Origin: Salvelinus alpinus
Taxonomy: Eukaryota > Chordata > Actinopteri > Salmoniformes > Salmonidae
Length of the DNA stretch: 64,000 nt
Assembly: GCF_045679555.1 (NCBI RefSeq)
Contig: NC_092092.1
Location: forward strand, 9,152,104 to 9,216,103
Reading direction: 5' to 3'
Shown here: positions 47,416-58,228 of the stretch, piece by piece
Position numbering within the stretch: the stretch's first letter is position 1
Layout: every line of letters begins with the position of its first letter
The notes under the pieces: generated by a model
Databases searched by the model: none
Told to the model about the DNA's origin: nothing
What the model saw: only the letters and a program-made list of their open reading frames with translations
Position numbers and translations under genes: made by a program

Positions 47416-47842
47416 CTTTGGGGGACGTCGCGATGGAGGTAAGTCTGTTTTTGCCTCCTCGTGCGGTGACGTTGATAGAGCAGTCGTGGATTAGTAGGGT
47501 TCCAAGTAGCTCTAGATAGCTAGCAGGTTAGCGGTTAGCAGAATGGGCCTTCAGCGGGCTTCGCGCCTGAGGGCTTGTTGGAATCCTCGGGCAGATTATG
47601 TCGGTATTCCAATCGTAGAGGATCGGCAGGGTTCTGTGCCCGGAAATAAGATATTTCTGTTTTTTTTTATAATAAATTTTCAAAAATGTCTAAAAACCTG
47701 TTTTCGCTTTGTCATTATGGGATATTGTGTGTAGATTGATGAGGAACATTTATATTTAATTTAATCCATTAAAAAAAAAGATTGTAACGTAACAAAATGT
47801 GGGGGAAAAATCAAGGAGTCTGAATACTTTCTGAACTCACTG

Positions 47843-48177
47843 TATGTATGGAGACTGTTTAGTGCCAAAAACATGTAAAGAAAACAACAAATGTTTCTTT
47901 ATCTTTCTTATATGTCTCAGCTATAGGACAGACACTTCAGAACAAACTTTCTATTGATTTTTTGGGGGAACTTGGGGGAACTTTTTGGGGGGAATCTGTT
48001 GTTACAAGTTGTGAATCTGTTATTCAATGCGTTTGTATGGGCTAATAGCAATAAAACCAAATACAATATTTCATCAAATATTGTTTTTATTATAATATTT
48101 TTGAAACTTCAAGGGATCTAAAAATTCTAAATCAAATAGCCAAATGATCCTTGGTATGACCTTCTTAAAACAATATA
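47843..48177. other. Spacer between Tc1 elements
   Basis: AT-rich; nothing was recognised. Confidence 0.4.
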
Positions 48178-49757
48178 CAGTGGCTTGAGAAAGTATTCAC
48201 CGTCCTTGGCATTGTTCCTATTTTGTTGCCTTACAACCTGGAATTAAAATGGGTTTTTGGGGGGTTTGTATCATTTGATTTACACAACATGCCTACCACT
48301 TTGAAGATGCAAAATATTTTTTATTGTGAAACATACAAGAATAACTATAACTATTCACCCCCCACCCCCAAGTCAGTCAAGTCAATACTTTGTAGAGCCA
48401 CCTTTTGCAGCAATTACAGCTGCACATCTCTTGGGGTATGTCTCTATAAGCTTGGCACATCTAGCTACTGGGATTTTTGCCCATTCTTCAGGGCAAAACT
48501 GCTCCAGCTCCTTCAAGTTGGATGGGTTCCGCTGGTGTACAGCAACCTTTAAGTCATACCACAGATTCTCAATTGGATTGAGGTCTGGGGTTTGACTAGG
48601 CCATTCCAAGACATTTAAATGTTTCCCCTTAAACCACTCAAGTGTTGCTTTAGCAGTATGCTTAGGGTCATTGTCCTGCTGGAAGGAGAACCTCCATCCC
48701 AGTCTCAAATCTCTGGAAGACTGAAACAGGTTTCCCTCAAGAATTTCCCTGTATTTAGCGCCATCCATCATTCCTTCAATTCTGACCAGTTTCCCAGTCC
48801 CTGCCGATGAAAAACATCCCCACAGCATGATGCTGCCACCACCATGCTTCACTGTGGGGATGGTATTCTCGGGGTGATGGGAGGTGTTTGGTTTGCGCCA
48901 GACATAGCGTTTTCCTTGATGGCCAAAAAGCTAAATTTTTGTCTCATCTGACCAGAGTAACTTTCTTCCATATGTTTGGGGAGTCTCCCACATGCCTTTT
49001 GGCGAATACCAAACGTGTTTGCTTCTTTTTTTCTTTAAGCAATGACTTTTTTTCTGGCCACTCTTCCGTAAAGCACAGCTCTGTGGAGTGTACGGCTTAA
49101 AGTGGTCCTATGGACAGATACCCCAGTCTCTGCTGTGGAGCTTTGCAGCTTAATGCCCTCCTTGCCTGGTCCGTGAGTTTTGGTGGGCGGCCCTCTCTTG
49201 GCAGGTTTGTTGTGGTGCCATATTCTTTCCATTTTTTAATAATGGGATTTAATGGTGCTCCGTGGGATGTTCAAAGATTGGGATATTTTTTTGTAACCCA
49301 ACTCTGATCTGTACTACTCCACAACTTTGTCCCTGACCTATTTGGAGAGCTCCTTGGTCTTCAAGGTGCTGCTTGCTTGGTGGCACCCCTTGCTTAGTGG
49401 TGTTACAGACTCTGGGGCCATTCAGAACAGGTGTATATATACTGAGATCATGTGACACTTAGATTGCACACAGGTGGACTTTATTTAACTAATTATGTGA
49501 CTTCTGAAGGTAATTGGTTGCACCAGATCTTATTTAGGGGCTTCACAGCAAAGGGGGTGAATACATATGCACGTACTTTTTTTTTCTTTTTAATAGAACA
49601 TTTAACAAGTTATTTTTTTCATTTCACTTCACCAATTTGGACTATTTTCTGTATGTCCGTTGCATGAAATCCAAATAAAAATCTATTGAAATTACAGGTT
49701 GTAATGCAACAAAATAGGAAAAACGCCAAGGGGGATGAATATTTTTGCAAGGCACTG
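48178..49757 (-). mobile_element. Tc1-like transposon, second family, near full length
   Basis: TA-flanked; left end CAGTGGCTTGAGAAAGTATT, right end ATATTTTTGCAAGGCACTG. Length 1580 bases. The transposase is encoded on the minus strand, with its catalytic half open and its N-terminal half broken. Same family as the copy at 55240-57092. Confidence 0.93.
48382..48852 (-). pseudogene. Tc1 transposase, catalytic C-terminal half
   Basis: An intact 156-codon frame from [19 protein letters not shown] to the natural C-terminus KGGSTKY. It carries the second and third catalytic residues with DD34E spacing: D60 in [10 protein letters not shown] and E95 in LNPIENLW. The first Asp lies upstream in a broken part. 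N-terminal text appears at 49035-49232 ([21 protein letters not shown]) with an internal deletion. Confidence 0.92.
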
Positions 49758-49839
49758 TAGTTTAGTAGAACCATACTGAGCCATTGGAGATCAAGCTAGC
49801 CTATATTTCAGTACAGGCCTAAGTGCAACAGACAGTCTA

Positions 49840-50190
49840 ACTTTTTTTATTTCACCTTTATTTAACCAGGTAGGCAAGTTGAGAACAAGTTCTCATTTAC
49901 AATTGCGACCTGACCAAGATAAAGCAAAGCAGTTCGACACATACAACAACACAGAGTTACACATGGAGTAAAACAAACATATAGTCAATAATACAGTTGA
50001 AAAATAAGTCTATATACAATGTGAGCAAGTGAGGTGAGATAAGGGAGGTGAAGGCAAAAAAAAGGCCATGGTGGCAAAGTAAATACAATATAGCAAGTAA
50101 AACACTGGAATAGTTGATTTGCAGTGGAAGAAAGTGCAAAGTAGAGATAGAAATAATGGGGTGCAAAGGAGCTAAATAAATAAATAAATA
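49840..50190 (-). mobile_element. LINE 3' UTR fragment (family of copies 1 and 2)
   Basis: Minus-strand tail-end piece: ACCTTTATTTAACCAGGTAG at about 49854 is the complement of the LINE tail, and the rest tracks the 3' UTR of copy 2 to about 50190. It is 5'-truncated, without RT. Confidence 0.85.
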
Positions 50191-51958
<1,768 letters not shown>

Positions 51959-52312
51959 GAGAGGGGTGTGGGGCGGGAAGAGGGGTGTGGAGCGGGGAAG
52001 AGGGGTGTGGCGCGGGGAAGAGGGGTGTGGAGCGGGGAAGAGGGGTGTGGAGCGGGAAGAGGGGTGTGGGGCAAGGAAGTGGAGCGGGAAGAGGGGTGTG
52101 GGGCAAGGAAGTGGAGCGGGAAGAGGGGTGTCGGGCGGGGAAGAGGGGTGTGGCGCGGGGAAGAGGGGTGTGGAGCGGGGAAGAGGGGTGTGGCGCGGGG
52201 AAGAGGGGCGTGGTGCGGGGAAGAGGGGTGTGGGGCGGGGAAGAGGGGTGTGGAAGAGGGGTGTGGGGCGGGGAAGAGGGGTGTGGCGCGGGGAAGAGGG
52301 GTGTGGTGAGGG
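51959..52312. repeat. G-rich 20-bp minisatellite (about 17 copies)
   Basis: Unit GCGGGGAAGAGGGGTGTGGA and variants, with some shortened units. The strand carries repeated GGGG runs. Confidence 0.95.
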
Positions 52313-53008
52313 GAGAGAAGCAGGAAGAGGAGCAGTGAGAGAGGAGACGGGTAACGGTGGCATTCTTGGGTTCTTATTTATTAAGTGTCAATTCATACAG
52401 TTTCATTCTTCCACCAGATGATATAGCCCAGACAAAGATCAGGTTACTTTTGTCATATTGCTACAGAGTCGTGTCCTTAATCCTCATGTCTACCAGATGC
52501 GTCAAACTCTTTGCGTTCTCGCGGAAGACATTCAGTTTCAATGGCGCAGTCCGCAACACTGCATTGGGGATGCCGCACTAGGCTGCGGATGCGTTCTGTG
52601 TACCGCATCGGTTCAATATTATCAACTCGCGTGTTGCATTACCATGCGGTGGAACAAACAGAAGTTAATTAACAGTCAAGCCAGTTAGCTAGCTAGCTAT
52701 TGAACTACAAAGCTAACCATTTTGCTAGATGGTTTAGCTAAGTATTTGCTAGCACCTAGCTTTCACTTTCCAGCTTATAATTTCATATTCAACTGATCAG
52801 GTAATCCAATCGTATCGGTAATGCGTCTGTCTACATGCAACATTTTTAGCATTGTGGTCCCGGTAGCAATCTGCTCTTTGGTCGAACACAGAAGGGAACC
52901 CAGAGACAGTTAAAATGACCTTCTCCAGGCTGCAAACCTTTCTGAATGTTAGGCTGGAAGCAATGGGAAATAATGTGCGAGTTGAGATCCCATACAAGAG
53001 ATGATTGA
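52313..53008. other. Unassigned sequence
   Basis: Contains a GCTA-rich stretch (52680-52765). No gene was recognised. Confidence 0.4.
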
Positions 53009-53548
53009 CATGATATTCTAGTAGAGATCAATACAAGGGACAGCAACATGAACATGATATTCTAGTAGAGATCAATACGAGGGACAGCAACATGAACATG
53101 GTATTCTAGTAGAGATCAATACAAGGGACAGCAACATGAACATGGTATTCTAGTAGAGATCAATACAAGGGACAGCAACATGAACATGGTATTCTAGTAG
53201 AGATCAATACGAGGGACAGCAACATGAACATGGTATTCTAGTAGAGATCAATACGAGGGACAGCAACATGAACATGGTATTCTAGTAGAGATCAATACAA
53301 GGGACAGCAACATGAACATGGTATTCTAGTAGAGATCAATACAAGGGACAGCAACATGAACATGGTATTCTAGTAGAGATCAATACGAGGGACAGCAACA
53401 TGAACATGGTATTCTAGTAGAGATCAATACGAGGGACAGCAACATGGACATGATATTCTTGTAGAGATCAATACGAGGGACAGCAACATGAACAATGGTA
53501 TTCTAGTAGAGATCAATACGAGGGACAGCAACATGAACATGGTATTCT
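53009..53548. repeat. 44-bp minisatellite (about 12 copies)
   Basis: Unit ATGGTATTCTAGTAGAGATC plus AATACRAGGGACAGCAACATGAAC, with about 95 percent identity among units by eye. Confidence 0.96.
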
Positions 53549-53733
53549 GATGGAGGCACAGTGAGAATTTTCAGATGGAACTGTTAGCAGGTATAGGTGT
53601 GTCTGTGACGGCCATTACAGCGAGAAGGGGGCGTTCCTGCATCTGCAGGAACCCGTCTTTTATACTTCTATCTGTCCATTTTTAAATTGGGACAGGCGGG
53701 AGGCGGGGGCGCTCCTGAACAGTAGGTGGCACA

Positions 53734-54132
53734 ATGCTTCCCATCATGAGGGAGGAAAATTATGTGGATATATTGAAGCAACATCTTAAGACATCAGTCA
53801 GGAAGTTAAACATTGGTTGCAAATGGGTCTTCCAAATGGACAATGACCCCAAGCATACTTCCAAAGTTGTTGCAAAATGGCTTAAGGAAAACAAAGTCAA
53901 GGTATTGGAGTGGCCATCACAAAGCCCTGACCTCAATCCCATTGAAAATTTGTGGGCAGAACTGAAAAAGCGTGTGCGAGCAAGGTGGCCTACAAACCTG
54001 ACTCAGTTACACCAGCTCTGTCAGGAGGAATGGGCCAAAATTCACCCAACTTATTGTGGGAAGCTTGTGGAAGGCTACCCGAAACGTTTAACCCAAGTTA
54101 AACAATTTAAAGGCAGTGCTACCAAATACTAA
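53734..54132 (+). pseudogene. Sleeping Beauty-type transposase, C-terminal 130 codons
   Basis: The open frame runs to the natural C-terminus (KGSATKY). D36 in FQMDNDPKHTS and E71 in [11 protein letters not shown] have DD34E spacing. The DNA-binding domains and first catalytic Asp are absent, so it is non-functional although this portion is uninterrupted. Confidence 0.92.
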
Positions 54133-54834
54133 TTGAGTGTATGTAAACTTCTGACCCACTGGGAATGTGATGATAGAAATCAAATCTGAAATAAATCATT
54201 CTCTCTACTATTATTCTGACATTTCACATTCTTAAAATGAAGTGGTGATCCTAACTGACCTAAGACAGGGAATTTTTACTAGGATTAAATGTCAGGAATT
54301 GTGAAAAACTGAGTTTAAATGTACAGTGGGGAGAACAAGTATTTGATACACTGCCGATTTTGAAGGTTTTCCTACTTACAAAGCATGTAGAGGTCTGTAA
54401 TTTTTATCATAGGTACACTTCAACTGTGAGAGACGGAATCTAAAACAAAAATCCAGAAAATCACATTGTATGATTTTTAAGTAATTAAATTGCATTTTAT
54501 TGCGTGACATAAGTATTTGATCACCTACCAACCAGTAAGAATTCCGGCTCTCACAGACCTGTTAGTTTTTCTTTTAGAAGCCCTCCTGTTCTCCACTCAT
54601 TACCTGTATTAACTGCACCTGTTTGAACTTGTTACCTGTATAAAAGACACCTGTACACACACTCAATCAAACAGACTCCAATCTCTCCACAATGGCCAAG
54701 ACCAGAGAGCTGTGTAAGGACATCAGGGATAAAATTGTAGACCTGCACAAGGCTGGGATGGGCTACAGGACAATAGGCAAGCAGCTTGGTGAGTGTATTT
54801 GGCTAAGGTGTATGTAAACTTCTGACTTCAACTG
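53735..54834 (+). mobile_element. Sleeping Beauty-type Tc1 relic, 3' half, itself interrupted
   Basis: The plus-strand catalytic half of the transposase is followed by the inner direct repeat (GAGTGTATGTAAACTTCTGA, about 54136). The outer end CTTCTGACTTCAACTG stops at 54834 before TA. Between 54324 and 54794 a piece of another Tc1 family is inserted. The 5' half is missing. The terminal subtype (CTAAGGTGTATG) matches the relic at 15457-16465. Confidence 0.88.
54324..54794 (+). mobile_element. 5' fragment of a third Tc1 family
   Basis: Starts CAGTGGGGAGAACAAGTATT after TA and runs through a 5' UTR to the first 30-odd codons of a transposase ([20 protein letters not shown] at about 54692, first helix-turn-helix). 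It ends abruptly at GCTTGG, where Sleeping Beauty-type terminal sequence resumes. It has no right terminus. Confidence 0.85.
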
Positions 54835-55239
54835 TAGATGGGAGGGGTTGAATGGAGCTGAAGGTTCGGACTAATAACAACAAATAATAACAAGATAACT
54901 AATGTAAAACATACTGTGTCCATAAAACGTATATAGGTTAAGAACTTTTGTGAAAGAGCACAGTTTCAACGATATGGCATATTGAAATCAAACCGGACGA
55001 ACATAAGAAATAGATGGGAGAGGTTGAGGGTAGAGGACAGGAGTAAAAACAAACAAAAGAAAACTATTGTAAAATAGACTGTGTCCATAAAATGTATATA
55101 GTATGTATAAGCTGGAAGTGGAAGTGTTTTCGTTCACTAGTTTACTCCAATTAGGGTAGTGGTGGTAGGGTTAGAAAGTAATAAAAGGAAATATATATGT
55201 ATTTATATGTATGTATGTCCGTGTATCTGTATGTATTTA
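54835..55239. other. Unassigned sequence
   Basis: AT-rich, with two similar stretches (GACTGTGTCCATAAAATGTATATA near 55078 and CTGTGTCCATAAAACGTATATA near 54914). No gene was recognised. Confidence 0.4.
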
Positions 55240-55604
55240 CATTGGCTTGAGAAAGTATTCAACCCCCTTGGCATTGTTCCTATTTTGTTGCCTTACAACC
55301 TGGAATTAAAATAGATGTTTGGGGGGTTTGTATCATTTGATTTACACAACATGCCTACCACTTTGAAGATGCAAAATATATTTTATTGTGAAACAAACAA
55401 GAAATAAGACAAAAAAAACAGAAAACTTGAGCGTGCATAACTAGGCTATTCCAAGACATTTAAATGTTTCCCCTTAAACCACTCGAGTGTTGCTTTAGTA
55501 GTATGCTAAGGGTCATTTTCATTGGCAGGGACTGGGAAACTGGTCAGAATTGAAGGAATGATGGATGGCACTAAATACAGGGAAATTCTTGAGGGAAACC
55601 TGTT

Positions 55605-56156
55605 TCAGTCTTCCAGAGATTTGAGACTGGGACGGAGGTTCACCTTCCAGCAGGACAAACATCCCGACAGCATGATGCTGCCACCACAATGCTTCACTGT
55701 GGGGATAGTATTCTCGGGATGATGAGAGATGTTGGGTTTGCACCAGGCATAGCATTTTCCTTGATTGCCAAAAAGCTGAATTTTAGTCTCATCTGACCAG
55801 AGTACCTTCTTCCATATGTTTGGGGAGTCACCCACATGCCTTTTGGCAAACATCAAACGTGTTTGCTTATTTTTTTCTTTAAGCAATGGCTTTTTTCTGG
55901 CCACTCTTCCGTAAAGCCCAGCTCTGTGGATGGTACGGCTTAAAGTGGTCCTATGGACAGATACTCCAATCTCTGCTGTGGAGCTTTGCAGCTCCTTCAT
56001 GATTATCTTTGGTCTCTTTGTTGCCTCTCTGATTAATGCCCTCCTTGCCTGGTCCGTGAGTTTTGGTGGGTGGCCTTCTCTTGGCAGGTTTGTTGTGGTG
56101 CCATATTCTTTCCATTTTTTAATAACGGATTTAACAGTGCTCCGTGGGATGTTCAA
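55605..56156 (-). pseudogene. Tc1 transposase relic, N-terminal and first catalytic part
   Basis: A 183-codon frame: [17 protein letters not shown] (helix-turn-helix), [40 protein letters not shown] and the first catalytic Asp in [17 protein letters not shown]. It enters the inverted segment after GGSIMLSGC, where the protein loses sense. The second and third catalytic residues are missing from this frame. Confidence 0.92.
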
Positions 56157-56638
56157 AGTTTAGGATATTCTTTTATAACCCAACTCTGATCTGTACTTCT
56201 CCACAACTTTGTCCCTGACCTGTTTGGAGAGCTCCTTGGTCTTCATGGTGCTGCTTGCTTGGTGGTACCCCTTGCTTAGTGGTGTTGCAGACTCTGGGGC
56301 CTTTCAGAACAGGTGTATATATACTGAGATCATGTGACAGAACATGTGCCACTTAGATTGCACACAGGTGGACTTTATTTAACAAATTTTGTGACTTCTG
56401 AAGGTAATTGGTTGCACCAGATCATATTTAGGGACTTGATATAAAAAATGGGGTGAATACATATGCACGCACCACGTTTACATAAAAAAAAAAAAAACTT
56501 TTTTAAGAAGTAATTTTTCTAATTTCACTTCACCAATTTGGACTATTTTGTGTATGTCCATTACATGAAATCCAAATAAAAACCATTTAAATTACAGGTT
56601 GTAATGCAACAAAATAGGAAAAATGCCAAGGGGGATGA

Positions 56639-57068
56639 TGTCACGACTTCTGCCGAAGTCGGTTCCTCTCCTTGTTCGGGCGGCGTTCGGCGGTCGACGT
56701 CACCGGTCTTCTAGCCATCGCTGATCCACCTTTCATTTTCCATTTGTTTAGTCTTGTTTTCCCACACACCTGGTTTACATTTCCCTCATTACTTGTCGTG
56801 TATTTAACCCTCTGTTCCCCCCATGTCTGTGTGTGAAATTGTATATTGTCAAGGTTGGCACGCTTCCGGCTGGTTTGCACCGGGTTTTGTTTTATACCCG
56901 TGCTTTGTGGCAGCCGGTACTTTGTGCTGCCTCACTTGTTCGTTGGGCATTTGTTTTGTGACGAGGTTGCGTTCTGTGCAAATTATTGCCTAAGTAAAGT
57001 GCTTAGTCCACTCATCTCTGCTATCCTGCACCTGACTTCCATGCACCAGCTACACTCACCCCTTGACA
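56639..57068 (+). mobile_element. Solo LTR (Ty3/Gypsy-type) in Tc1 terminus
   Basis: Begins TGTCACGACTTCTGCCGAAG and ends CACCCCTTGACA, giving TG...CA termini, about 430 bases. It splits the Tc1 right end between GGGGGATGA and TTATTTTGCAAGGCACTG. No internal retroelement genes are present. A perfect target duplication is not evident. Confidence 0.7.
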
Positions 57069-57092
57069 AATTAATTATTTTGCAAGGCACTG

Positions 57093-57689
57093 TATATGTG
57101 TATGTATATGTACTGTATATTTGCATAAAAATACATGGGGGGATTGGAAGTGATGCAGACAATTACATTGATTGAAGCTGCAATCTGTCTGCAATATTAA
57201 AGCTGGTCTACCCCCTAAAAAATAAATACACTAGCTATATATATATACATATAACATCTGCGCTGCTGTTTTAGTTATTCAGTCTCCTGAGGATTAATGC
57301 CAAAATGATCTAATAATCGTAATTCTGTATTAAGTCATTTCACGCCCTTTTCTTTCTTCCTTTCTCACTCTCTTCCTAGGCATGGCCATTGGCAGAGCAG
57401 ACAATACATGTCGATAATACATCTGCATCCATTCTTTCCCTTTTCATCTCCCCCCGTCTCTCTTTCCAAACCTGTTTCCACCCACTCGGCTCCTCTACCT
57501 CTCTCCTTCTCTCTCATCACAAAATATTGCAGATCAGGACTGCACACAGCGCCTTTGTGTGGTTGCCATGGATACCAGTTGCCGTGCCTTCAGACCGATG
57601 CTGATATCTGGAGGCCTTTGAGACGTTGCGTTGCATATTCTACTGTGTTCTAGTCAATGCCAAAATCGACATTGCTCGTCCTAATATTT
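57093..57689. other. Unassigned sequence
   Basis: Contains a pyrimidine-rich stretch and AG (57348-57379) that mimics a splice acceptor, but no recognisable exon follows. Confidence 0.35.
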
Positions 57690-57834
57690 ATATATTTTAC
57701 TTTGAGATTTGTGTGTATTGTTGTGAATTGTTAGATACTACTGCATTGTTGGAGCTAGGAACACGAGCATTTTGTTACACCCGCAATAACATCTGCTAAA
57801 CATGTGTATGTGACCAATAAAACGTGATTTGCTC
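57690..57834 (+). mobile_element. 3' end of a LINE-type repeat
   Basis: GGAGCTAGGAACACGAGCAT, CACCCGCAATAACATCTGCT and the tail TATGTGACCAATAAAACGTG are the inverse orientation of the repeat at 16692-17297. It is truncated, with no coding sequence. Confidence 0.65.
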
Positions 57835-58195
57835 CATTGTACTCCATCGGCGTGGGCACAGGATATTGACAGCCATTGAAAACTATCAGCTGGAAAAGCT
57901 AAAAGATGTATTCAACTGAGAATTAAGCAAGGGGGAGGAAAGGACAGGAGGGCTAGGAGAAGGTGAGAGAACTCCACTCACACACAGTACTCTGCAATAT
58001 CTCTTGAGCTGCTACTAGGAAAGGTAAAACCAGTTTTCATTCTACAGATTGATAAAGTGCTATCACCGATTAGAATAACGTAGAATCTTCCATTAAGGAG
58101 GGACTACTGAACGGTATGTTTTGTCTCTGCTTCTTTAAGTGATTTCACTAGTCATTGAATTGAGTGAAGAGTGACAGGCAGAGGCAGTTGTAGAA
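57835..58195. other. Unassigned sequence
   Basis: No gene or repeat was recognised. Confidence 0.4.
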
Positions 58196-58228
58196 TCAGA
58201 ATCACCTTTATTTGCCAAGTGCATTAAC

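Larger units (their letters stand above)
43613..47640 (-). mobile_element. LINE copy 2, nearly full length, inserted in a Tc1
   Basis: Same family as copy 1. Read on the minus strand: tandem 29-bp 5' repeats (47135-47415), a leader ORF with a 2A-like motif (46780-47007), endonuclease (46291-46659 in its clearest frame, plus shifted text), RT (44431-45747), a C-terminal region, and a 3' UTR ending at 43613 with an ACCTGGTTAAATAAAGGTG-type tail. Several stops and frameshifts make it inactive, but all parts are present. Confidence 0.9.
42308..47842 (-). mobile_element. Tc1-like transposon interrupted by LINE copy 2
   Basis: TA-flanked ends: CAGCGCATTTGGAAAGTATT at 42308 and the inverse ACTTTCTGAACTCACTG ending at 47842. 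Same Tc1 family as 34466-35954. About 1.3 kb of Tc1 lies left of the LINE (42308-43612) and about 200 bases right of it (47641-47842). Roughly 90 bases of Tc1 seem to be missing at the junction relative to family members. Confidence 0.88.
55240..57092 (-). mobile_element. Tc1-like transposon, second family, with inversion and LTR insertion
   Basis: Same family as 48178-49757; TA-flanked ends CATTGGCTTGAGAAAGTATT and TTTTGCAAGGCACTG. Internal differences from the sister copy: a deletion near 55440, a 139-base inversion at 55518-55656, and an LTR inserted at 56639-57068 about 30 bases from the right end. Confidence 0.92.

Noticed and set aside
53009-53548. CRISPR-like regular repeats
   Set aside because: The units are head-to-tail with no unique spacers, and the surrounding DNA is vertebrate. 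The same holds for the arrays at 12401, 19416, 22538 and 62051.
57348-57604. Acceptor-like site followed by an open frame
   Set aside because: No donor, no family similarity, and the frame is low-complexity Ser/Leu text.
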